Positions 1-6,150 of a stretch of 15,022 nucleotides of DNA are shown piece after piece. The notes beneath the pieces are model-generated. The model made no database searches, was not told the origin of the DNA, and saw nothing but the letters and a program-made list of their open reading frames with translations. The translations under genes were made by a program, and so were the position numbers. This DNA comes from REEB95 sp035632395 (lineage in GTDB: Bacteria > Pseudomonadota > Alphaproteobacteria > ATCC43930 > CGMCC-115725). The stretch spans positions 1 to 15,022 of the forward strand of contig DASQGX010000063.1 of the NCBI GenBank assembly GCA_035632395.1, read 5' to 3'. Each line of letters starts with the position of its first letter. The stretch's first letter is position 1.

Positions 1-1
1 G

Positions 2-817
2 GCACATGCGGGACGCAAAGGCTCGACGAAAAAGCCATGGGAGGGCGGCGCGCCACTGCAGCCGCAGGATGGCGCATGGCAGACCGTGGCGCCGTCGCCG
101 TTCCCATTCGCCGACGGCTGGCCCGCGCCGGCGGCGCTGGGTGAGGCCGACATCGAGCGCGTCGTTGGCGCCTTTGCGATGGCGGCGCGGCGTGCGCTGC
201 GCGCCGGCGTCGATCTGGTGGAGTTGCACGGCGCGCACGGCTATCTGCTGCACCAGTTTCAGTCGCCGTTGTCGAACAAGCGGACGGACAAGTGGGGCGG
301 CAGCGCCGAGAACCGCATGCGCTTTCCGTTGCGCGTCGTCGAGGCCGTGCGCGCGGTGTGGCCCGAGGATAAGCCGTTGGGCATGCGGATCAGCTGCCAC
401 GAATGGACCGACGGCGGACTCACCCCCGACGACGCTGTGGTCTACGCCCGGGCGCTCAAGGCGCGCGGCGTCGACTATCTCTGCTGCTCGGGCGGCGGCA
501 ACGTCGCAACCGCCAAGATTCCGGTCGCGCCCGGCTACATGGTGGAATTCGCCGCCCGCGTCCGGCGCGACGCCGGCATTGCGACGCGCGCTATCGGCAT
601 GATTCTGACGGCGCGGCAGGCCGAAACGATCGTTGCTGACGGGCAAGCGGACATGGTGGCATTGGCGCGTGCGTTTCTCGACGATCCGCGCTGGGGCTGG
701 CACGCCGCGGAGAATCTTGGCGAGCCGATCCCGGCACCGCCGCAGTATCAGCGGGCGACGCGCGACACCTGGCCCGGCGCGAAGATCCTGCGGCCCCCGG
801 CTGCAGCGGCGCAGTAA
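2..817 (+). CDS. NADH:flavin oxidoreductase / Old Yellow Enzyme family (YqjM-like), 5' end missing
   Basis: FMN-dependent ene-reductase type TIM-barrel protein, probably cytosolic, reducing activated C=C bonds with NAD(P)H. The frame is open from base 2 and ends with TAA at 815-817, so the gene begins outside the window; about 270 codons of a family of roughly 360 are present. The first residues, HAGRKGSTKKPWEGG, match the YqjM-type segment usually written HAGRKxSxxxPWxGG. Further on are the ELHGAHGYLLHQF segment, whose two His residues bind the substrate carbonyl in this family, SPLSNKRTDKWGGSAENRMRF (a conserved FMN-site stretch), and the C-terminal phosphate-binding region around GMILTARQAETIVADGQADMVALARAFLDDP. 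An internal GTG at base 86 could be mistaken for a start, but homology clearly extends upstream of it. The physiological substrate cannot be inferred. No terminator is seen after the stop; a pilin gene follows 87 bases later. Confidence 0.93.
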   Translation, partial: AHAGRKGSTKKPWEGGAPLQPQDGAWQTVAPSPFPFADGWPAPAALGEADIERVVGAFAMAARRALRAGVDLVELHGAHGYLLHQFQSPLSNKRTDKWGGSAENRMRFPLRVVEAVRAVWPEDKPLGMRISCHEWTDGGLTPDDAVVYARALKARGVDYLCCSGGGNVATAKIPVAPGYMVEFAARVRRDAGIATRAIGMILTARQAETIVADGQADMVALARAFLDDPRWGWHAAENLGEPIPAPPQYQRATRDTWPGAKILRPPAAAAQ

Positions 818-844
818 ACCCGGCGTTAACCATATTCATGGTTT

Positions 845-859
845 TTAATGCGGGGTTAA
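845..859 (+). promoter_or_regulatory. CtrA-type box (TTAA-N7-TTAA) upstream of the flp gene
   Basis: TTAA at 845-848 and TTAA at 856-859 are separated by exactly seven bases, matching the binding motif of the alphaproteobacterial cell-cycle regulator CtrA. The site lies 45 bases before the GTG start of the Flp pilin gene, a sensible promoter position. CtrA directly controls the pilin gene pilA in Caulobacter, so motif and target agree. That CtrA binds here is inferred. Confidence 0.55.
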
Positions 860-904
860 TGGCGCACCGTTTAGCTTAGCGCCGGCTCAGAACCGGAGAC
901 GATC

Positions 905-1066
905 GTGCACGCATTCATCTTCTCAGTGATCCGCGACACCCGCGGCGCTACGGCGATCGAATATGCGCTCATCGCCAGCCTCATCGCAGTCGTAATTGCC
1001 GTTGCCGTCGGCACCGTCGGTACCGACGTCAAAGGAATGTTCAGCAGTGTCGCCAGCGCCGTTTGA
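905..1066 (+). CDS. flp: Flp/Fap-type (class IVb) pilin, 53 aa
   Basis: Major-subunit type pilin of Tad/Flp adhesive pili, inserted in the inner membrane and then assembled. It starts with GTG at 905, preceded by a GGAGA ribosome-binding site at 895-899, and ends with TGA at 1064-1066. After a short positively charged leader (MHAFIFSVIRDTRG) comes the class IVb processing motif G/ATAIEY: predicted prepilin-peptidase cleavage after Gly14, with the essential Glu at mature position 5 followed by Tyr. A continuous hydrophobic helix follows (ALIASLIAVVIAVAVGTVG), then a short polar tail. Mature length of about 39 residues is typical of Flp subunits. No tad/cpa assembly genes (secretin, TadA ATPase, TadV/CpaA peptidase) are in the window, so this is a solitary pilin locus or the edge of a cluster elsewhere. 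The CtrA-type box upstream suggests cell-cycle or developmental control. Confidence 0.9.
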   Translation: MHAFIFSVIRDTRGATAIEYALIASLIAVVIAVAVGTVGTDVKGMFSSVASAV

Positions 1067-1117
1067 GCGTTGGGAAGTGTCTGCGCGAAAAATCCGTGCG
1101 TTAACTGTGCCTCTCTA

Positions 1118-1146
1118 CTGAAAGCATTTAGCGAGAATGCTATAAA
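1118..1146 (+). promoter_or_regulatory. possible sigma-70-like promoter before the epimerase gene
   Basis: CTGAAA at 1118-1123 and TATAAA at 1141-1146 are 17 bases apart, resembling -35 and -10 elements (4 of 6 and 5 of 6 consensus bases). Transcription would begin near 1153, about 50 bases before the ATG at 1205. A short inverted repeat (AGCATT 1123-1128, AATGCT 1136-1141) fills the spacer and could be an operator or chance. Prediction from pattern only. Confidence 0.35.
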
Positions 1147-1204
1147 TCGTCGAGCGTCCGCTGTGCGCTGTTAACCACGCGGCGGCCGCACGGGACTCTC
1201 GACG

Positions 1205-2200
1205 ATGCTCGACGGCTATTCCGCGCCAGATCTGTTTCGTGCCGTCGCCGCACCGCACGCGCGGCGGCTGTATCTGGTCACCGGCGGCTGCGGATTCATC
1301 GGCTCACATCTCGTCGAGGCGCTGATCGCACGCGGCGATACCGTGCGCGTGCTCGACGATCTCTCGCGCGGGCGGCGCGAGAATCTTCCGCGCGGCGTAG
1401 AATTTATCGAGGCCGACGTCGCTGATCCTACGGCGGTGCGGCGCGCCATTCAAGATGTGGACGGTTGCTTCCATCTTGCAGCGGTGCCGTCGGTTATCGA
1501 ATGCCAGAGCCGCTGGCTCGAGGCGCATCGCACCAACTTGACGGGCACGATCAACATCTTCGATGCCGCGCGCCGCGCGCAGCCCGGCAAAGCAATCCCT
1601 GTGGTCTACGCGTCATCGGCTGCGGTTTACGGCAATCGTGGCATGGCGCCTTTGAGCGAAACACTGGCGCCACAGCCGATCTCGATTTGCGGCGCCGATA
1701 AAGTCGGCTGCGAACTGCATGCACGCATCGCGCACGCCGCGCACGGCGTGCCCACAGTCGGCCTGCGGCTGTTCAACGTTTTTGGACCGCGCCAATCCGC
1801 GGATTGCGCTTATCCAGGCGTCGTGCCGAGCTTCCTCGCGCGGCTCACCGCTCGCCGGCCGATTTCGATTTTCGGCGATGGCGCCCAAGCGCGCGATTTC
1901 GTTTATGTGGACGACGCTGTCGCGGCGTTCCTTGCGGCCATGGGCCGTGATGCCGGCGCTGAGATCTTCAACGTTTGTACCGGCCAGGGGACGACCGTCA
2001 CGGCCTTGGCGCTGTTGCTGGCACGGCGCTTCGACGTCGAGGCCGAAACGGCTTCCCTGCCGGCGCGGACCAGCGATGTGCGATATTCGGTCGGCGATCC
2101 GGCCGCGGCCACGCGCGATCTCGGTTTCACCGCGGGGACCAGCCTCGAAGCCGGGCTCGACGCAACCGTACGAGCGCTACGGACCGTCAACGCGATCTGA
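1205..2200 (+). CDS. NAD-dependent epimerase/dehydratase (extended SDR, UDP-glucose 4-epimerase-like) with Cys in place of catalytic Tyr
   Basis: Member of the extended short-chain dehydrogenase/reductase family acting on nucleotide sugars, 331 aa (usual length 310-340). Visible elements are the NAD-binding GGCGFIGSH at residues 27-35 after a beta strand (YLVT), the acidic turn VRVLDDLSRG (48-56), the DVAD motif (71-74), LAAVPSV (91-97), SSAAVYG (137-143), and the substrate-domain motifs NVFGPRQ (191-197) and ARDFVYVDD (229-237). In relatives the active-site motif reads PxSxYGxxK; here it is PISICGADK, so the catalytic Tyr is Cys162 (TGC at 1688-1690) while Lys166 is kept. One base change, TAC to TGC, would explain this. 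Either activity is lost or altered, or the read has an error. The start at 1205 gives about 20 residues before the Rossmann strand; its Shine-Dalgarno is weak (GGGA near 1193). A role in surface sugar synthesis is inferred from neighbouring glycan genes. Confidence 0.9.
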   Translation: MLDGYSAPDLFRAVAAPHARRLYLVTGGCGFIGSHLVEALIARGDTVRVLDDLSRGRRENLPRGVEFIEADVADPTAVRRAIQDVDGCFHLAAVPSVIECQSRWLEAHRTNLTGTINIFDAARRAQPGKAIPVVYASSAAVYGNRGMAPLSETLAPQPISICGADKVGCELHARIAHAAHGVPTVGLRLFNVFGPRQSADCAYPGVVPSFLARLTARRPISIFGDGAQARDFVYVDDAVAAFLAAMGRDAGAEIFNVCTGQGTTVTALALLLARRFDVEAETASLPARTSDVRYSVGDPAAATRDLGFTAGTSLEAGLDATVRALRTVNAI

Positions 2201-2223
2201 CGGCGGGCGTTCAGGACAGATCG

Positions 2224-2670
2224 TCACGACTTGAGCACCCGTCCGTCAGGAGCCGCGACGCTCACCGCAACCGGTATGCCGCTGCGAACGCTCTGCGTCA
2301 CCGTGCAGAAATCCTCGAATTGCGCGAGGGCGCGATCGAGGTGAGCGAGCGATTCCGGCGCCGCACCGAGCACGATTTTGACGTTGATGCCAGTGACACG
2401 CTGGCGGTTGCGCTCGTTGCGACCGATTGCGCATGTGGCCGTCGCCCTCAGCGCGCCGGGATCTTCGTTGTACTTGCCATTGGCGAAGATCAGGCTCGCC
2501 GAAAGGCAATTGGCGACGGCGGCCGCCAGCAACTGGACAGGTGAGGAACCGGCGCCATCGCCCAGGGGCGGCGGCTCATCGGCAGTTCCGGCCGCAAGGT
2601 TGGGACCGAAATCGACCAGGAAGCGGTACTTGCCCTGGCGCGTGATGGTGATGGAGGCTTCGCTGGCCAT
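2224..2670 (-). CDS. OsmC/Ohr family protein
   Basis: OsmC-like protein of 148 aa, a family of small dimeric thiol peroxidases that reduce organic hydroperoxides, plus related proteins of unknown role. The two redox cysteines are in the expected surroundings: Cys55 in PVQLLAAAVANCLSASL (N-terminal end of the central helix) and Cys122 in FEDFCTVTQSVRSGIPV. The N-terminal half (ITITRQGKYRFLVDFG) forms the usual beta sheet. A GGAG at a good distance precedes the ATG at 2670. It lies 110 bases downstream of the SHOCT gene on the same strand, so co-transcription is possible but not shown. It converges with the epimerase gene, with only 23 bases between the stop codons and no clear terminator. Whether it is a true peroxidase or a divergent OsmC cannot be settled here. 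Confidence 0.88.
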   Translation of the reverse strand: MASEASITITRQGKYRFLVDFGPNLAAGTADEPPPLGDGAGSSPVQLLAAAVANCLSASLIFANGKYNEDPGALRATATCAIGRNERNRQRVTGINVKIVLGAAPESLAHLDRALAQFEDFCTVTQSVRSGIPVAVSVAAPDGRVLKS

Positions 2671-2780
2671 CGATTGTCACTCCGCTGGTTGACCGCGTGC
2701 AGCTACGTGTCTGCAATGACGCGCAACGCTGCACCGGCGCGTGGCCGGCCGCCTTAAGTTAGCAGAAACGGCGCACCGAT

Positions 2781-3113
2781 TCAGGATTGCAGCAACTTGC
2801 GCTTGCTCTGAAACTCGGTTTCGCCAATTTCACCGCGTGCGAAACGCTGCTCCAAAATGTCAAGCGCGGTGCGGCTGGAATGGGCCGAACTCCGTACCAG
2901 CCAAATGACTATGGCGACGGCGCCGGCAGCGATGATCAGCATCATCAGCGGGCCAAATACCATGCCGGGCGACCACCACCATCCCCAGCCGTGCCACATC
3001 ATCGGGCCATAGCCATAGCGCGGCCCGACGTCGGAAGCAGTCTGCGCGAGTGCAGGAAGCGATGCCAGCGCCAACGTGCCGGTGATGAAGAACACTCGAG
3101 TACGCGTGAACAT
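2781..3113 (-). CDS. small membrane protein with C-terminal SHOCT domain
   Basis: Protein of 110 aa with three visible parts. An N-terminal signal peptide or anchor (MFTRTRVFFITGTLALASLPALA, likely cleavage near residue 23) comes first. A short Gly/Trp/Met/His-rich stretch (residues 32-50, including MMWHGWGWWW) leads into a transmembrane helix at about 52-73. A cytoplasmic SHOCT motif follows at 83-108 (ALDILEQRFARGEIGETEFQSKRKLL), the short C-terminal oligomerisation-type motif common in small bacterial membrane proteins. The ATG at 3113 is preceded by GGAG seven bases upstream. An FNR/FixK-like palindrome lies about 64 bases upstream. Function is unknown; the His/Trp/Met-rich segment could contact a metal, which is speculation. 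Its regulation suggests a role under low oxygen. Confidence 0.85.
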   Translation of the reverse strand: MFTRTRVFFITGTLALASLPALAQTASDVGPRYGYGPMMWHGWGWWWSPGMVFGPLMMLIIAAGAVAIVIWLVRSSAHSSRTALDILEQRFARGEIGETEFQSKRKLLQS

Positions 3114-3170
3114 GCGAGCTCTCCATATCGATGAGAGCCACCAGCTTACGAATGCGTCTCCGGCCCGGCA

Positions 3171-3184
3171 TTGACCTGGATCAA
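3171..3184 (-). promoter_or_regulatory. FNR/FixK-type box before the SHOCT gene
   Basis: TTGACCTGGATCAA fits the Crp/Fnr-family oxygen-regulator palindrome TTGA-N6-TCAA exactly. It sits in the short gap between the glycosidase stop codon (3198-3200) and the SHOCT start (3113). With the usual class II spacing (site centred near -41.5), transcription would begin about 22 bases before the start codon. The regulator itself is not in the window. Confidence 0.6.
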
Positions 3185-3197
3185 GCGCGACGCTGCG

Positions 3198-4970
3198 TCA
3201 GTATTCAACGCGATAAATCCGTCCGTCGAGGTGCAGGGCGGGCTTAGGGTCGGTGGACGCAATCCGGATTTCGACCGGCCGTCCGGGTGCTAGGTCTTGG
3301 TGGCGGATCTCGCCGACTGCCCAACCAAGTCCGCTCCACACGACCTTGTCGTAATGGATGGCAATGGGTATCGCCTTGCCGTCTTGCGTCGCGCGAATGA
3401 TGAAAATTTGCGCCATGTCGCGACGGCTCGTGCTGCGCATCACCACGTCATTGGCATCGAGTTGCCGCATGACGATGCGCAGATCGCCGGTATCTGGCGC
3501 CATCGCGGTCGTGGCAATCGCATTGCCGGCGGCAACGAAACGCACCGGCAGGCGCTCGATGTCGCGTGGAATCTGTACGTCGCGCTCGATTCCGAGATCG
3601 TATGCCGGATCGGCGTAATGCCCGAGGCCGACAAGCGCGAGCTGGCCCGGCCCCAGCCGGATCGTATTGCCGACGAGTTCCGGAGCGAAGCCGTCATCGG
3701 CGAAAAGGATGCGTCCCCCGCCGATCGGCGGCTGCCGCGGCGACAATTGCGGCAAGCGTACGCTGCGAGTCCGCTGCGACGGATTGACGACGGTATAAAG
3801 CGCGCCATCGGTCGCCAGCGACGCGAAGCCGTAGGGGTACGTGTCGCCCGGGATTCCGCCAAACGACTTGGTAAGCCCGGCGCGCTGCAGTGGATCGTAG
3901 ATCGATTGAACCTTGGCGAGCCAGCTTGCATCCGCGTCGCTGAGGAACGTGAGATCCCCGTGGATGGTGTTGATCCAGCCGCCGTGCGAAGCCATCAGCA
4001 ACACGCTGCCGCGCCATGCCGATGCACGACGGCGATAGTTGGTGCCGGTGTTGCCCAGCATCACGCTGGTTGAATCGATGCGGGACAGCGGCACACCCGC
4101 CTGGTCGAAGCTGCGCACCATGTGGTCGCTGTAGATGTCGACCGATCGCCAGAAACTCATTTCCGGCGTATTCGATGGGCGAGGGTCGCCCGAATAGAAC
4201 GTGTCGAAAACGTCAAGCCAAGTCTCGTTAAGCGGGAGTACCGGCGCTGCGGTCGATGCGATGTCGCCAACCAGGCCGTTGAATCCGACGAGGACCACGT
4301 CCGGATTGCGACGCCGGAATCCCTGGAGCGCCGCATGCAACGCGCGGATGTTGAGCCGGCGCGCGGCGCGCGGCGTCAGCGTACCTTGGTCGGCTTTGGC
4401 GACGGCATCGAAATCCGCCATGTCGAATTTGAACATTCGGATTCCGCGATCGTGCCAGTATTGCAGCACGTCCATGAAATCGGCGAGAAAACCGCCGCGG
4501 TAAAGCGCAATCGACCAGCCGTTCGTGGCCAGCGAATCACGCCATTGTGGCGCCACATGCATGTGGGTCAGCGTATTGGTACTGAACCACAGCCCAGGCT
4601 TGATGCCATTCGTGTTCAGTGCCGCCAGCCAGCGGTCGGGTCCATGCGGCCAACTCTTGGCGCGCCATCCGCGGTAACCGCCATCGGGGTCGTACCAAAA
4701 CGCGTCCATCATGTAGTAGTCCAAGCGGACGCCGAGCTTGCGCAGCCGTAGAACCTGGCCGAGCTCGCGCATCGCCAATACCTCGGTCAGCGGCACGTGA
4801 TCCGACAGTTCGTCGTAGGCCGACCAGTTGTTGTAGACCCAGATCGGCGCCGGCAGCAGCGGCCGCGCACTCGCGCTCGATCCATCCTCCGCCTGCGCTG
4901 GCGCGTGCCAGTGCAGCGCCAACAGAACGAGGACGGCGAATCTCCAGCTTCGAGAGCGGTGGCGGCTCAT
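3198..4970 (-). CDS. secreted clan-D-like glycoside hydrolase (alpha-galactosidase-like TIM barrel)
   Basis: Probable periplasmic or secreted glycosidase, 590 aa from the ATG at 4970. That start gives a clean signal peptide (MSRHRSRSWRFAVLVLLALHWHAPAQA). An extended frame from 5099 exists, but it would run through the upstream FNR-like site and place the signal peptide internally, so it is rejected. Barrel motifs resemble GH27/GH36/clan D: YYMMDAFWYD near residues 85-94 (strand with substrate-binding Asp), KPGLWFSTN (124-132), and MFKFDMADFD (179-188), where Asp183 takes the place of the KxD nucleophile. DVFDTFYSGDPRPS (253-266) may carry the acid/base Asp. The C-terminal 250 or so residues look like beta-sandwich domains (LYTVVNPSQRTRSVRLPQL and LGPGQLALVGLG). 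Assignment to a numbered GH family and a substrate is uncertain. It lies 85 bases below the FemAB gene, with its own predicted promoter site in the gap. Confidence 0.75.
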   Translation of the reverse strand: MSRHRSRSWRFAVLVLLALHWHAPAQAEDGSSASARPLLPAPIWVYNNWSAYDELSDHVPLTEVLAMRELGQVLRLRKLGVRLDYYMMDAFWYDPDGGYRGWRAKSWPHGPDRWLAALNTNGIKPGLWFSTNTLTHMHVAPQWRDSLATNGWSIALYRGGFLADFMDVLQYWHDRGIRMFKFDMADFDAVAKADQGTLTPRAARRLNIRALHAALQGFRRRNPDVVLVGFNGLVGDIASTAAPVLPLNETWLDVFDTFYSGDPRPSNTPEMSFWRSVDIYSDHMVRSFDQAGVPLSRIDSTSVMLGNTGTNYRRRASAWRGSVLLMASHGGWINTIHGDLTFLSDADASWLAKVQSIYDPLQRAGLTKSFGGIPGDTYPYGFASLATDGALYTVVNPSQRTRSVRLPQLSPRQPPIGGGRILFADDGFAPELVGNTIRLGPGQLALVGLGHYADPAYDLGIERDVQIPRDIERLPVRFVAAGNAIATTAMAPDTGDLRIVMRQLDANDVVMRSTSRRDMAQIFIIRATQDGKAIPIAIHYDKVVWSGLGWAVGEIRHQDLAPGRPVEIRIASTDPKPALHLDGRIYRVEY

Positions 4971-5018
4971 GACATGGATCGCATCGCGGTATAGCGCGCG
5001 CTCACCGTCGGTCAGGCA

Positions 5019-5032
5019 TTGATCTGGATCAC
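5019..5032 (-). promoter_or_regulatory. FNR/FixK-type box before the glycosidase gene
   Basis: TTGATCTGGATCAC differs from a perfect TTGAT-N4-ATCAA palindrome in one base and from the box at 3171-3184 in only two. It is centred about 55 bases upstream of the chosen glycosidase start (4970), in the gap after the FemAB stop. The matching geometry at two genes supports a shared Crp/Fnr-family regulator; binding is inferred. Confidence 0.5.
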
Positions 5033-5055
5033 GCGGTCTCACCGCGCGACGATAG

Positions 5056-6150
5056 TCAGCCGATCTGGCGCGCGACGAGCGGGCCAAGCTGATTGGCAAG
5101 TTTCAACGGCAACCGCCGCCAGGCACCGACCATCAGCCGGTACTTCCGGTTGAGCGGATTGATGTCAGGCAAGTTGGGACGCTTCACCAACCGGTATTGG
5201 TACCCGAGCGGCTCAGGCGTGAAGCCCCAGTAAGTCTTGTAATCGAACGAGCCAGTGCCGCGTTTGCTGCGGCCGAAATCGAACACGCGCACGCCCTGTG
5301 CGGCCGCGCGCTGCATCAGCGCCCAGTACATCAGATCGTAAGCGTGCAGCCGCCGCGCCGCCGGCACGGCGCTGCCGTAATAGGGCAGCACGCGGTCCTT
5401 GAAAAAGAAGCTCATCAGCGCTGCGACCGGACCGTCGGGTCCGTTGACGGTTGAAATCTCGACCGCATCGCCGAACGTCGCCTTGATCGCCTCATAGAAA
5501 CGTAGCGGCAGGACCGGCGTGCCCAGGTTGCGCAGGCTTTCGGCATAGATGCGGAAAAACGTCTCCACCGGTGCGTTGGCGTCGACGAGCAGCCGGCGGT
5601 CGTCGGTCGCCTTGCGCAGATCGGCGCGCTTCTTGCGCGGTATCGCCTTGAGATTGTCCGCGTCGCTGTCGGCGATTGTGCGTTCGAAGCCGAAATAGAG
5701 CTCGGTTTTCGCATGCCACGCGGCGCCGATCGGCAGCGGCGCACCCTGGCGCAACTCGACGAAATCGACGGCGAAGCGTTGGCCGAGTTCGGTAGCGTCG
5801 TCGGCGAGCGCGCGCGCCACGTCGTCGTCGTCGGCGATAATGCCGCCGCCAGTGGTAAAGGCGGTCGAAATCAGCGCATCGCCGAACAGACGCGATTTGA
5901 CGTGCACGAGCGGCAATATGCCGACGAGGTCGCGGCCGCGCCAGGCGCAGCGGTAGCGTGTCGCATGACCGAGCGTGCGTTCGACGATGTGGCGCCAGCC
6001 GGCGCGATGAAAGAATGTCGCCTGTGGCGCGCGCTCGACATAGGCTTCCCACACGGCTTCGTCGTCGCGCAGCGGCCGTATATCGACCGGTGCGAGAGAC
6101 GGCATTGAGCGGTCGAATGCCAACGCACGCGCTGAGGTATCGGGACTCAT
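5056..6150 (-). CDS. FemAB family protein (XrtA/PEP-CTERM-associated type)
   Basis: FemAB-like member of the GNAT superfamily, 364 aa, matching the subgroup often found beside exosortase (XrtA/PEP-CTERM) and exopolysaccharide genes. Two acyltransferase-like folds can be traced. The N-terminal one contains QATFFHRAGWRHIVERTLGH (43-62) and DLVGILPLVHVKSRLFG (74-90). The C-terminal one contains IPRKKRADLRKA (170-181), PVAALMSFFFKDRVLPYYGS (241-260), LHAYDLMYWALMQRA (268-282) and the characteristic end FDFGRSKRGTGSFDYKTYWGF (290-310). FemAB proteins transfer aminoacyl groups from charged tRNA in peptidoglycan synthesis; the substrate of this subgroup is not established to my knowledge. The ATG overlaps the stop of the upstream glycosyltransferase (ATGA), so the two are translationally coupled and probably act on the same surface glycan. 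No exosortase or PEP-CTERM sorting signal is in the window. Confidence 0.82.
   Translation of the reverse strand: MSPDTSARALAFDRSMPSLAPVDIRPLRDDEAVWEAYVERAPQATFFHRAGWRHIVERTLGHATRYRCAWRGRDLVGILPLVHVKSRLFGDALISTAFTTGGGIIADDDDVARALADDATELGQRFAVDFVELRQGAPLPIGAAWHAKTELYFGFERTIADSDADNLKAIPRKKRADLRKATDDRRLLVDANAPVETFFRIYAESLRNLGTPVLPLRFYEAIKATFGDAVEISTVNGPDGPVAALMSFFFKDRVLPYYGSAVPAARRLHAYDLMYWALMQRAAAQGVRVFDFGRSKRGTGSFDYKTYWGFTPEPLGYQYRLVKRPNLPDINPLNRKYRLMVGAWRRLPLKLANQLGPLVARQIG

Noticed and set aside
826..843. Hairpin AACCAT/ATGGTT followed by T residues after the reductase gene as a terminator
   Set aside because: Only six AT-rich pairs with a T run that overlaps the stem; too weak, and it abuts the CtrA-type box.
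3297..4073. Long plus-strand open frame (258 aa) across the glycosidase gene
   Set aside because: Antisense to a gene with a signal peptide and recognisable barrel motifs; its translation has no family-like motif and is the usual shadow of GC-rich coding DNA.
4971..5099. N-terminal extension of the glycosidase frame (43 extra residues)
   Set aside because: It places the signal peptide internally and runs through the FNR/FixK-like box; the start at 4970 gives a normal secretion signal.
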